From NCBI GenBank assembly GCA_039090855.1, contig CM077002.1, positions 84,944,194 through 85,008,193 on the forward strand: a stretch of 64,000 nt of DNA, read 5' to 3'. Positions 11,598 to 22,278 of this stretch are shown here, one piece after another; position 1 is the first letter of the stretch, and every line of letters starts with the position of its first letter. Source of the stretch: Macrothele yani (taxonomy: Eukaryota; Arthropoda; Arachnida; Araneae; Macrothelidae). Under the pieces are notes generated by a model. The model was given only the letters and a program-made list of their open reading frames with translations. It ran no database searches and was not told the DNA's origin. The position numbers were made by a program, and so were the translations under genes.

Positions 11598-12972
11598 ATC
11601 CTCATCATCATCATCATTGTCAACCATTATCAATCCACTGCTGGACGAAGGTCTTCCCAAGTTTCCTCCACAACGGTCTGTCTTGTGCCAGTCTCCTCCA
11701 TGTCACTCCCGCATACTTTCGAATTTCATCCACCCATCTTCCATGTGGTCTTCTTCTGGGTCTTTTCCTGTCCCTTGGAATCCAATCTAAAATTTCGGCT
11801 GTCCATCGATGGTCTGTTCTTCTGGCAGTATGTCCAGCTCATTGCCATTTCAGGGATTTAACTCTGATCATGATGTCTTCCACTTTTGTCATTTTTCAGA
11901 TCCACGTGTTCCTCTTCTTATCTCTCCTGGTTATACCAAGCATGCACCTCTCCGTGCTGCTTTGAGTTGTCTGCAGCCTTTGTATGTCTCTTTTAGCTAA
12001 GGTCCACGTCTCTGCACCATACGTAAGCACTGGAAGGATTCATTGATCAAACACTTTTCTTTTAAGACATAATGGCATATTGCTCTTGAAAATTATGCTG
12101 TTTCTTCCAAAAGCTCTCCAGGCAAGTTTTGTACGCCGATTAATTTCTTCATCAATGTGACCCTCACTTGATATCTGCTGTCCAAGATAAACGTACGTGT
12201 CTGTTATCTCCAGCTTTTCTCCATCAATCGATAAATCTTCATTTCTTGTAAAAGCATTGTACATCACTTTTGTCTTCTGAAAGTTCATTTTTAATCCCAC
12301 TTCTTTACTCTTGTCAGCACGTTCCTGGATCATACTCTGTAGCTCTGATGGGGTAGTTGCAAAAATGACTATGTCATCAGCAAAACGAAGGTGGGTTAGA
12401 TAATTTCCATTAATCTTTATCCTTTTGTTTTCCCAGTTCAGTGATTGAAAGACATTTTCCAATGTGGCATTAAAGAGCTTCGGAGATATGGTGTCACCTT
12501 GTCTCACTCCTTTTCCAATTTTTATGTGTGTTGTATTTTCAAACAGCCGAATCTTTGCACTTGCATTTTTTATTGATGTTATTAATAATATTAATGTATG
12601 CATCTTCAATACCGCAGGATTTCAGAGCCATTGCAACTGCTGATGGTTTCACCGAATCAAAGGCTTTTTCATAATCGATAAAAGCCATGCACAATGGAAG
12701 TTCATATTCCCTCGCTCTTTCAATTAGTTCTCTCAGTACGTGGATATGATCTATTGTGCTGTAGCCACTCCTGAATCCAGCTTGTTCTCTCGGTTGAGCC
12801 ATGTCCAGTGTCACCTTCAAGCGGTGTGAAAGAACTTTAGTGAAGATTTTATAAACCACTGATAGGAGGCTGATAGGTCTGTAGTTCCTGAGATCCTAAA
12901 TGTCACCTTTTTTATGTAGCAAGATCATTGTAGCGTTGTTCCAATCCTCAGGAATTTTCCCTGCCTTTACTA
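11598..12972 (-). mobile_element. RTE-like LINE copy 2, 5'-truncated
   Basis: Same family as the copy at 9745-10977, more than 95 percent similar by eye. The (ATC)n tail is at 11600-11616; FADDIVIFATTPSEL gives the RT catalytic motif. This copy extends further 5', with an added segment read as PEDWNNATMILLHKKGD and NYRPISLLSVVYKIFTKVLS (12800-12970). Frameshifts occur near 12050 and 12600 and a stop after KKGD. It is truncated at about 12972 where a hAT relic begins. Confidence 0.85.
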
Positions 12973-13900
12973 GACACGAGGCTTCTTCTCTCTCATCGAA
13001 ATTGCAAAAGTTGGAAACTGCAATAAATGCAGTGGTATGGGATTCAATTTTACAGCACCTTAATAAAGCAAGCAAGCAACTTCAAAAGACTTCGGAAAAT
13101 CTTGAATGTGTTTTGCCATTATTTGATTCATTACTCTCTTTTGTGCACTATGTGAGATAAAATTTTGATACGTATGCGAAGAAAGCAAAGTTAATTATAA
13201 TTAATACAAATGCAGTTGCAAATTATGAAACTACAAGAAAGAAAAGCGTTCCAAAAAGCAGGCTTCTTGATGATGGAGATACTCCTCCAGTATATCTCTC
13301 TCCTCGAGATAATTTTCGAGTGACATGCTACTATGCCCTTTGTAATGCATTAATATCACAATATCAAGGAAAGTTTTATATGAAAATATTGTAGACAAAT
13401 TTCCTTTCTTAATATATTGTGAAACAAGTGAAGCTTCTTGTAAAGCACGTACTTTTCAGGAGCATTATAATGTTGATTTAGATTATGATTTTGCTGAAAA
13501 ATATCAGCAGTTTTTACCCATTAAACAGAAAACTAAAAATATTAGGCACTTTGCAAAATTTACATAAACTAAATATGAGAGCAACATTTCCAAATGTTGA
13601 GGCAGCTTTAAAAATATTTCTAACTTTACCTATTAGCAACTGCACAAGTGAACGAAGTTTTTCTCTTTTGAAAAGACTAAAATCTTCTTTAAGAACAACA
13701 CTAGGTCAAGAAAAACTTTCTGCATTGGCAATACTTTCTTTTGAAAATGACATAACTTCTAATTTTGATTATAATGACGTAATTTGTGAATTTGCAGCTC
13801 AAAAGATAAGAAAGAAGTCATTTCAAAGATACAGGCGACAGACCAACAAAAAAAAAATAACTTTTTTTTCGTTGCCACAGATATTTGAACAGTTTTAGGG
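12973..13900 (+). pseudogene. hAT transposase C-terminal half (ZMYM1-like type)
   Basis: Plus-strand pieces in several frames: SSLSSKLQKLETAINAVVWD, then LLSFVHYVR, a decayed middle, and an open 13485-13898 reading with FPNVEAALKIFLTLP and CTSERSFSLLKRLKSSLR, then LGQEKLSALAILSFEND. That is the hAT dimerisation domain of the ZMYM1-like transposases found in animal genomes. N-terminal zinc finger and catalytic core are missing; the left end is cut by or against the RTE-like LINE. Confidence 0.75.
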
Positions 13901-14545
13901 TATTTTGAAGGTGCTGGATACATATTTTTAGGGTTTTTTTTTTATAATAGGGTGTTATACATATCCCTAGTGTTTACATTTTATCAAATTTATATGACAT
14001 GAAGTCCAAGGTTGGGTATTAAATCATATTTTGACAAAGTTACCGATTTCATTTTGAATTCACGTGGAGAAAAATAGATCGAATTGCTATATGTTCTGCA
14101 TATTTTTAGAAATAGCTAGGTAAACTAACCATAATCATTTTCATTTCAAACAGCCTTGACTAGGTGAATTTCAGTCAGATTGTTAATAATTTTTATTTCT
14201 GCACTTGAGAAATATTTGAATGCTATTTTTAAAATCAACTAACTCTAAAAGAAAAAAAAATATTTTTAATTAAGAAAATCCAAAGTACTTTCATCTGTTA
14301 CAGTTTTAAAATACACAGTTGTTCTGTCGTCGGATTTTCGTTTCTGTGAATTTCAGAAAAATTGATCAATTTTCTCGAAATTCTTTTTGTCAGTTTTGCA
14401 AGTTAGTGATAAATTATTGAGTGAATCGAATAAGATACTAAGTGAAATGTGTTCGGTTTAGGGACTAGAAGTTATTTTGCATAAGCAAATGCTAGTGTTC
14501 GGTGCAATGAGATTTTAAAACAAATTTTCCTGGTAGTGTGGGATT
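13901..14545. other. AT-rich stretch, nothing recognised
   Basis: Low-complexity A/T sequence between a hAT relic and the Penelope block. No coding or repeat signal that I can support. Confidence 0.5.
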
Positions 14546-14560
14546 GCTTACTAATCTAAT
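14546..14560 (+). repeat. Left target-site duplication of the Penelope block
   Basis: GCTTACTAATCTAAT, identical to 20695-20709, flanks the whole three-copy Penelope-like block. Confidence 0.85.
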
Positions 14561-16993
14561 ACTGTATTCCAATACTGATGAGACGCACAAACTTATCTCA
14601 CGAGTAAAAGCCGTCTTTGTGCGGATAATTGAAAGTAAAATAAAACTCGGCTTAGCTTAAATCAAATTAACTCATATTATGAGACATCAATTTAATAAAA
14701 CCTTATGTTATCTTAAAAACAGATTAAAAGACATGAGTACTTTCGGGCCATCGCATGGCCCATCTTCAGATGGAACAGCCAAATTGACAAGATCCGCATA
14801 ATATATACACACATGAACACGTCAAAGTCGGTTGTTGTACATATATGCAAAGAAGGAATATATTCCTCCCGGCACATTATCCCACGGTTATAGGTAATTT
14901 AAAGCCCCTAGGATTAGAGTTAATTAATACCTTATAGGCATTGGGGAGCTCATACGGCATATAGTCATTACAACAAATATTTTGTGAGTGAAAAATGAAC
15001 ATGCTCTCAGTAAGAAACGGCGTGCTACGATTTTTAGGGGTAACCACAATTTTAAAATTTTTTCCCAGTCCGGATATAAAATCCCTTTTGTAACTTCCCT
15101 AGCAAGTGCAGTGTTGGTACCTCCTGTCTGGATATTATATTTATGTTCCTTGACCCTGCAAGACAAATTCCGTCCGGTCGATCCTATATAGACAGATTGA
15201 GTAGTTCCGAAAACATCTTTCAATGGAACACAATAGACACCCCATCTTAGTAAAATATCCGTCGGGGTCCTGTCCTTTCTAACAAGTGGTAGTATATTAA
15301 GGGAGCGAGTGCCGAAATCCAGTCCAAATTTCCGGCAAATGTTACGAAGAGGTTGAGTAATTGAAGGGATGTAATCGATGGAAGCAATGAAACGAAATGG
15401 TGTGGGCAAAAACGGTTGTAATGTAGTAGCAAGTTTACTTTTAACTCGGGAATGGATCCGGTTAAAAACGTATTCAGGATATCCAAATTGGGAGGCGAAC
15501 GACGAGACCCATTGTAGTTCTGTAACGCGTGCAGTACGAGTTGAGGAATGGGTGTAGGCTCTACGAATAAAAAAAGTGAAGAGACGTTAACTTTTGGTTT
15601 TGTGGGTGATTAGAGGAGTATGGGATCATAGTTGGGGTACAGGACGGTTTTCTATAAACAGCAAAATGCAATGGTATAACCTGGTTTGGATGACGGGTAA
15701 TCAAAATATCAAGAAACGGGAGTTTTAGGTCTTGTTCAATTTCTAGGGTAAATTGAATTGACGGAAATTGTGAAGAGAAAGAATTCGTGAATACTTGTAA
15801 TTCAGATATCGAGTGGGGCCAGAGTAATAAGATATCATCTTCATACCTGAGATATAACAGAGGTTGGTGGGGATAAGAGGTCAAAAATGTATTTTCAAGG
15901 TACTGCATGAAGATTTCGGCTAAAATGCCAGAAAGCGGTGATCCCATGGCCGCGCCATCGGTTTGGCGATAAATTTTATCTTGGAATTGGAAATAGGACC
16001 GTTTTTTAACAAACCGAAGCGCATTCATTATGGCTGAAATCTCAGTAAGTGGGTGCCCTAAGGAATGAAGTTGATTTTCGATAATCTGATGTGTGAAATC
16101 AACAGGTACATTGGGGTAGAGTGACACCACGTCGAGGGAAGCCAGAATAAATGGTTTAGCCTGGGTTGGAAGATTTGAAAGTTTTGAAACAACTTGGGTA
16201 GAATTCTTTATAGAGTAATGGGAGTCCTGAACCAGATGTGAGAGGTATTTAGAAAGGGTGGCTTCAAGGGGTCGTGTAGGACTAGACCTTCCAGAGACAA
16301 GTGGCCGGAGCGGATGGTTAGGTTTATGCAGTTTAATTTTACCAAATACGTTGGGAACGCAGGGTCCTGGTGGGGGCTTAAAAGAGCACCGGAAACTAGG
16401 GGGAAAACAAAGTCCTTGCCTAGTTTTGACAAAGCTGAAATAGTGGAGTTTATAGGGTTATGATTGATGATACAATGTGGGATAGTGGAAATGGCAGAGA
16501 TCATTTTATCACAGTAATTAGCAGTGTTAATAATCACAATTTGAGAGGTTTTATCGGCAGTAATAATCGAGATAGTAGATTCTTCCTTAAGTGTCCGTAA
16601 AAGTCTTTTTTCAGAAGTGGATGAATGTTTGATTAGCTTATTATGTTCCTTATTGATAATCTTGGAGATCTTTAGTCTTGTAAAAGTTTGCTCCGAAGCT
16701 GGTAGTTGAGAGATAATGTTTTCAACTTGCGATATGGTGTGTGGTAAGCTAACCCTCTTAGGAAAAGCAAATTTCGTCCCAAGTTGAAGGACACTCTTTA
16801 GTTGGTCACTAGGCTGAAAATCACTAAGGTTAATGACTGTCTGTGGTGCTATTGCTGGAGGGTTGGGATTTTCACTGGAGGTATTTTCGCTGACACATTG
16901 TTGTCTCCTGGTTTTTATGTCCACTAACCCCCGCAATTTTTTGACATGAGATGTATATAAAGCCTTTGCAAGGGTATCTGCAGTCGAGGCCAA
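14561..16993 (-). mobile_element. Penelope-like copy A (inverted, 5'-truncated)
   Basis: Minus-strand copy, coding pieces at 16208-17000, 15561-16130 and 14924-15409. It lacks the first part of the protein, starting near LASTADTLAKALY. RT wording SLDVVSLYPNVP and TDGAAMGSPLSG is intact, but the catalytic motif at 15834-15845 reads YEDD rather than the YVDD of copy C. The GIY-YIG region is present near 15175-15240. Its 3' end carries about 35 extra bases beyond the end of copy C that match the start of copy C, like the tail reported for Penelope elements. Confidence 0.85.
14732..14772 (-). ncRNA. Hammerhead-like ribozyme candidate, copy A
   Basis: Minus-strand version of the candidate described at 17736-17776, identical in sequence. 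Confidence 0.5.
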
Positions 16994-17936
16994 CAATGGG
17001 TCTCGTCGTTCGCCTCCCAATTTGGATATCCTGAATACGTTTTTAACCGGATCCATTCCCGAGTTAAAAGTAAACTTGCTACTACATTACAACCGTTTTT
17101 GCCCACACCATGTCGTTTCATTGCTTCCATCGATTACATCCCTTCAATTACTCAACCTCTTCGTAACATTTGCCGGAAATTTGGATTGGATTTCGGCACT
17201 CGCTCCCTTAATATACTACCACTTGTTAGAAAGGACAGGACCCCGACGGATATTTTACAAAGATGGGGTGTCTATTGTGTTCCATTGAAAGATGTTTTCG
17301 GAACTACTCAATCTGTCTATATAGGATCGACCGGACGGAATTTGTCTTGCAGGGTCAAGGAACATAAATATAATATCCAGACAGGAGGTACCAACACTGC
17401 ACTTGCTAGGGAAGTTACAAAAGGGATTTTATATCCGGACTGGGAAAAAATTTTAAAATTGTGGTTACCCCTAAAAATCGTAGCACGCTGTTTCTTACTG
17501 AGAGCATGTTCATTTTTCACTCACAAAATATTTGTTGTAATGACTATATGCCGTATGAGCTCCCCAATGCCTATAAGGTATTAATTAACTCTAATCCTAG
17601 GGGCTTTAAATTACCTATAACCGTGGGATAATGTGCCGGGAGGAATATATTCCTTCTTTGCATATATGTACAACAACCGACTTTGACGTGTTCATGTGTG
17701 TATATATTATGCGGATCTTGTCAATTTGGCTGTTCCATCTGAAGATGGGCCATGCGATGGCCCGAAAGTACTCATGTCTTTTAATCTGTTTTTAAGATAA
17801 CATAAGGTTTTATTAAATTGATGTCTCATAATATGAGTTAATTTGATTTAAGCTAAGCCGAGTTTTATTTTACTTTCAATTATCCGCACAAAGACGGCTT
17901 TTACTCGTGAGATAAGTTTGTGCGTCTCATCAGTAT
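16991..17936 (+). mobile_element. Penelope-like copy B (direct, 5'-truncated pseudo-LTR)
   Basis: Contains only the region from just after the RT (QWVSSFASQFGYPEYVFNRI) through the GIY-YIG endonuclease (17099-17584) and the 3' non-coding region. It runs straight into copy C. In Penelope biology such a truncated direct copy upstream of a full one provides promoter and ribozyme sequence. Junction with copy A at 16991-16993 shows a 3-base overlap (ACA). Confidence 0.85.
17736..17776 (+). ncRNA. Hammerhead-like ribozyme candidate, copy B
   Basis: Order of parts matches a hammerhead core: CAU (stem I strand), CUGAAGA (17739-17745, fits CUGANGA), one extra U, a perfect 7-bp stem II GGGCCAU-GCG-AUGGCCC (17747-17763), GAAA (17764-17767), self-complementary AGUACU as a minimal stem III, C at the predicted cleavage position, then AUG pairing with CAU. 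The extra U after the first core box is not canonical, and stem III could close only in a dimer. Penelope elements are known to carry such minimal hammerheads. Confidence 0.5.
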
Positions 17937-17986
17937 TGGAATACCTCGCCGCATTTAAAGGTATGTTTTTTGCATCATCAACTATC

Positions 17987-20397
17987 ATGAATATGTTTGC
18001 AAGATCCGCTGATGTTTTTCGAAGAAACAGACTGAAACTCGTCAAAGAAGAGTCCCACTTGCAGTTCCTGATTAACTGTAGTGAATTATCGGTTATTCCT
18101 AAGTTCCTTCAAATAACCACCACACCTAGATCTTGGAAAGACAATTACATTTTGAAAACTGCTGAAGGGAAGAGGCTTAAACAGGAAATTAAGTCCAAGA
18201 AGGGGTTCATTAATTACCTGCAAAGAAGGACTTATTATTCATTCTCCATTTTTGTCAAGAACTCTCACCCACTTATTGTCGACAGAACCTTAACTATGTT
18301 GGCCTCGACTGCAGATACCCTTGCAAAGGCTTTATATACATCTCATGTCAAAAAATTGCGGGGGTTAGTGGACATAAAAACCAGGAGACAACAATGTGTC
18401 AGCGAAAATACCTCCAGTGAAAATCCCAACCCTCCAGCAATAGCACCACAGACAGTCATTAACCTTAGTGATTTTCAGCCTAGTGACCAACTAAAGAGTG
18501 TCCTTCAACTTGGGACGAAATTTGCTTTTCCTAAGAGGGTTAGCTTACCACACACCATATCGCAAGTTGAAAACATTATCTCTCAACTACCAGCTTCGGA
18601 GCAAACTTTTACAAGACTAAAGATCTCCAAGATTATCAATAAGGAACATAATAAGCTAATCAAACATTCATCCACTTCTGAAAAAGACTTTTACGGACAC
18701 TTAAGGAAGAATCTACTATCTCGATTATTACTGCCGATAAAACCTCTCAAATTGTGATTATTAACACTGCTAATTACTGTGATAAAATGATCTCTGCCAT
18801 TTCCACTATCCCACATTGTATCATCAATCATAACCCTATAAACTCCACTATTTCAGCTTTGTCAAAACTAGGCAAGGACTTTGTTTTCCCCCTAGTTTCC
18901 GGTGCTCTTTTAAGCCCCCACCAGGACCCTGCGTTCCCAACGTATTTGGTAAAATTAAACTGCATAAACCTAACCATCCGCTCCGGCCACTTGTCTCTGG
19001 AAGGTCTAGTCCTACACGACCCCTTGAAGCCACCCTTTCTAAATACCTCTCACATCTGGTTCAGGACTCCCATTACTCTATAAAGAATTCTACCCAAGTT
19101 GTTTCAAAACTTTCAAATCTTCCAACCCAGGCTAAACCATTTATTCTGGCTTCCCTCGACGTGGTGTCACTCTACCCCAATGTACCTGTTGATTTCACAC
19201 ATCAGATTATCGAAAATCAACTTCATTCCTTAGGGCACCCACTTACTGAGATTTCAGCCATAATGAATGCGCTTCGGTTTGTTAAAAAACGGTCCTATTT
19301 CCAATTCCAAGATAAAATTTATCGCCAAACCGATGGCGCGGCCATGGGATCACCGCTTTCTGGCATTTTAGCCGAAATCTTCATGCAGTACCTTGAAAAT
19401 ACATTTTTGACCTCTTATCCCCACCAACCTCTGTTATATCTCAGGTATGTAGATGATATCTTATTACTCTGGCCCCACTCGATATCTGAATTACAAGTAT
19501 TCACGAATTCTTTCTCTTCACAATTTCCGTCAATTCAATTTACCCTAGAAATTGAACAAGACCTAAAACTCCCGTTTCTTGATATTTTGATTACCCGTCA
19601 TCCAAACCAGGTTATACCATTGCATTTTGCTGTTTATAGAAAACCGTCCTGTACCCCAACTATGATCCCATACTCCTCTAATCACCCACAAAACCAAAAG
19701 TTAACGTCTCTTCACTTTTTTATTCGTAGAGCCTACACCCATTCCTCAACTCGTACTGCACGCGTTACAGAACTACAATGGGTCTCGTCGTTCGCCTCCC
19801 AATTTGGATATCCTGAATACGTTTTTAACCGGATCCATTCCCGAGTTAAAAGTAAACTTGCTACTACATTACAACCGTTTTTGCCCACACCATTTCGTTT
19901 CATTGCTTCCATCGATTACATCCCTTCAATTACTCAACCTCTTCGTAACATTTGCCGGAAATTTGGATTGGATTTCGGCACTCGCTCCCTTAATATACTA
20001 CCACTTGTTAGAAAGGACAGGACCCCGACGGATATTTTACAAAGATGGGGTGTCTATTGTGTTCCATTGAAAGATGTTTTCGGAACTACTCAATCTGTCT
20101 ATATAGGATCGACCGGACGGAATTTGTCTTGCAGGGTCAAGGAACATAAATATAATATCCAGACAGGAGGTACCAACACTGCACTTGCTAGGGAAGTTAC
20201 AAAAGGGATTTTATATCCGGACTGGGAAAAAATTTTAAAATTGTGGTTACCCCTAAAAATCGTAGCACGCTGTTTCTTACTGAGAGCATGTTCATTTTTC
20301 ACTCACAAAATATTTGTTGTAATGACTATATGCCGTATGAGCTCCCCAATGCCTATAAGGTATTAATTAACTCTAATCCTAGGGGCTTTAAATTACC
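17987..20397 (+). pseudogene. Penelope-like RT with GIY-YIG endonuclease, frameshifted
   Basis: Encodes the element's polymerase/endonuclease. N-terminal region from about 17987 (MNMFARSADVFRRN). RT: motif A SLDVVSLYPNVP, motif B TDGAAMGSPLSGILAEIF, catalytic YVDD at 19446-19457. A spacer leads to GIY-YIG: GVY at 20049-20057, YIGSTGR from 20100, then RVKEHK. Three shifts break it: loss of one A in an A run near 18683 (absent from copy A), one before the FGKIKLHK segment near 18940 (shared with A), and one in the AT homopolymer near 20231 (shared by all copies) after which the C-terminus ends near 20410 in another frame. Otherwise intact, so recently active or assembled with homopolymer errors. 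Confidence 0.85.
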
Positions 20398-20517
20398 TAT
20401 AACCGTGGGATAATGTGCCGGGAGGAATATATTCCTTCTTTGCATATATGTACAACAACCGACTTTGACGTGTTCATGTGTGTATATATTATGCGGATCT
20501 TGTCAATTTGGCTGTTC

Positions 20518-20558
20518 CATCTGAAGATGGGCCATGCGATGGCCCGAAAGTACTCATG
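20518..20558 (+). ncRNA. Hammerhead-like ribozyme candidate, copy C
   Basis: Same 41 bases as in copy B: CTGAAGA at 20521-20527, stem II 20529-20545, GAAA 20546-20549. Confidence 0.5.
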
Positions 20559-20694
20559 TCTTTTAATCTGTTTTTAAGATAACATAAGGTTTTATTAAAT
20601 TGATGTCTCATAATATGAGTTAATTTGATTTAAGCTAAGCCGAGTTTTATTTTACTTTCAATTATCCGCACAAAGACGGCTTTTACTCGTGAGA

Positions 20695-20709
20695 GCTTAC
20701 TAATCTAAT
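20695..20709 (+). repeat. Right target-site duplication of the Penelope block
   Basis: Identical 15 bases to 14546-14560, directly after copy C. Confidence 0.85.
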
Positions 20710-20869
20710 TTTTGATTAACTAAAATTTTTGCTCAGTTGTAATTTTAAAATTAATGTAGGCGTGTTGAAATCTGGTTTGATAGAGTTCGCTGTGGAGGTG
20801 TTTAAATACTGAGAGGGTTGTATTTTATTTTTGAGAAGTTTGTGTTTGTGTTTGAAAGCGTTACATGTA

Positions 20870-22276
20870 CACTGCTGGGCACCCAATATGCAACACCAAG
20901 AAGGACACGAGATAGCAAAACCAGATTTACTGGACACATACCAACAGATACAAAAATGAAACGATTGAGCTTACAGGCCCGTGTGACTTGCGGAACACGC
21001 AGACTTCAATAGTTCGTGTGGCCCCCATGGCTGGCAATAACGGCAGCTACACGCCGCGGCATCGAACGAAAGAGGCTTTTGATGTGGGCTTGGGGTATGA
21101 CGGTCCAGGCTGCTTCCACACGTTGCCACAGTTCATCAGGCGTAGCCGCGGGTGGTGCTTACCGGGCCACTCGGTTACCGATCAGCGACCAGACGTGTTC
21201 GATGGGCGACATCTCGGGAGAAGAGGCGGGCCACGGCAGCAGTGACACCTGGTGAGCCATGAAGATTGTTGCACGATACGTGCCACGTGCGGGCGCACAT
21301 TGTCCTGTAGAAAAGTGGCCGCTGGCAGGTCCTGCAGGTAAGGGAGGACTATAGGCTCCAAAATGTCGGAGATGGTGCGGTGGCTGGTGCGTATACCGGC
21401 CATGCGTATCAGAGGGGTGCGGGTGACATATCCAATTGCGCCCAAACCATAACGCCAGGCGACGGACCGGTATGGAGATGCATAATGCAGGCGTCATACA
21501 GTCTCTCGCCGTGGTGCCGCCACACGCGGATCCGACCATCGTGGTGTTGCAGGCAGAAGCGGGATTCGTCGGAGAAGACAATGTCGTGCCATTCCGTAGT
21601 CCAGGTGCAGCGTTCAACGGCCCACTGCCGCCGCATTTGCCGGTGGTGTAACGTCATTGGTAATCGGAGCAATGGGCGCCGTGCGACAAGTCCCCGCTCC
21701 TGCAGACGATGTCGAACGGTATGTGCTGACACAGGTTGTTGCGCAACACACCCTAATTCCTGCGCTAACGTTCGTGATGTGGCGGTGCGAGCCGTCAATG
21801 CCCGCCGCACAACGTTCCGGCCCTTTTGTTCGGTGGTGTGCCGCGGCTGCGGCAATCCCTCACGTCGGTCCGTCCGTCCCTCCTGCACCCACCAAATCCA
21901 TACTCGCCTCACTGTGGCTGGATGTCATCCAACACGGGCGCCGATGTTTAGGTACGATAAACCGCTGTCGCGATAAGCCACTATTCGTCTTCTGTTGAAC
22001 TCCGAAACGTGCTGGAATGATTGCCGTATTCTGAGACGAGGCATCAGGAAGCTTCCAACGCACAGGTCCGCAAGCACAACACACTTCCGCTACTTACACC
22101 CCGCCTTCTGTGAACCCTTCTTATAGTGCTTCTCGGTGGCGTGCCGGGCGCACATGATTTGCATTTGCCCTGCAATGCTAATCGTTTGCATGTACTCTCG
22201 CGGGCGACGCGTGCTGCGAATTTCAGGCCAATCGGATGCTTCCTTCTTGGTGTTGCATTTTGGGTGGCTAGCAGTG
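20870..22276 (-). mobile_element. Tc1-like DNA transposon, copy 1
   Basis: Imperfect terminal inverted repeats of about 36 bp: left starts CACTGCTGGGCACCCAATAT and the right end, reverse complemented, starts CACTGCTAGCCACCCAAAAT; both continue GCAACACCAAGAAGGA. TA dinucleotides flank both ends (20868-20869, 22277-22278), the Tc1/mariner target duplication. Length 1407 bp with one transposase ORF on the minus strand. Close relatives lie at 35037-36444 and 59704-60313. Confidence 0.9.
21006..22044 (-). pseudogene. Tc1-like transposase, copy 1, frameshifted
   Basis: About 346 codons, usual for Tc1. Start chosen at 22044 (MPRLRIRQSF...), followed by an HTH region with VGxHPATVRRVWI and a second HTH with ATSRTLAQELG and HTVRHRLQERGLVARRP. 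The catalytic triad is visible in pieces: HDIVFSDESRF (first Asp), QDNVRPHVAR (second Asp), WPASSPEMSPIEHVW (Glu), a DD34E layout. It ends GGHTNY. A deletion in the GAIGY segment near 21440 and another near 21280 shift the frame, and an N-terminal shift lies near 21930, so it is inactive as read. Confidence 0.85.
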
Positions 22277-22278
22277 TA

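Larger units (their letters stand above)
14561..20694. mobile_element. Composite Penelope-like element block (copies A, B, C)
   Basis: Three nearly identical Penelope-like pieces: A inverted (14561 to about 16993), B direct and 5'-truncated (about 16991-17936), C direct and nearly full length (about 17905-20694). B plus C is the tandem arrangement known for Penelope elements, where a truncated upstream copy supplies a pseudo-LTR; A is joined head to head to B. A single 15-bp duplication flanks the block, implying that it arrived as one insertion. Differences among copies are single bases, so the block is young. Confidence 0.88.
17905..20694 (+). mobile_element. Penelope-like copy C (nearly full length)
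   Basis: The longest copy. It starts in tandem with B and ends at GTGAGA immediately before the right target-site duplication. It holds the N-terminal region, RT and GIY-YIG endonuclease in three reading frames, plus a 3' non-coding region of about 300 bp with the ribozyme candidate. Confidence 0.85.

Noticed and set aside
17987..20397. Telomerase-like host RT
   Set aside because: GIY-YIG domain, multiple local copies and a target duplication show a Penelope-like element.
21380..21976. Plus-strand ORFs over the Tc1 elements (also 35749-36325)
   Set aside because: Shadows of the GC-rich transposase gene on the minus strand.
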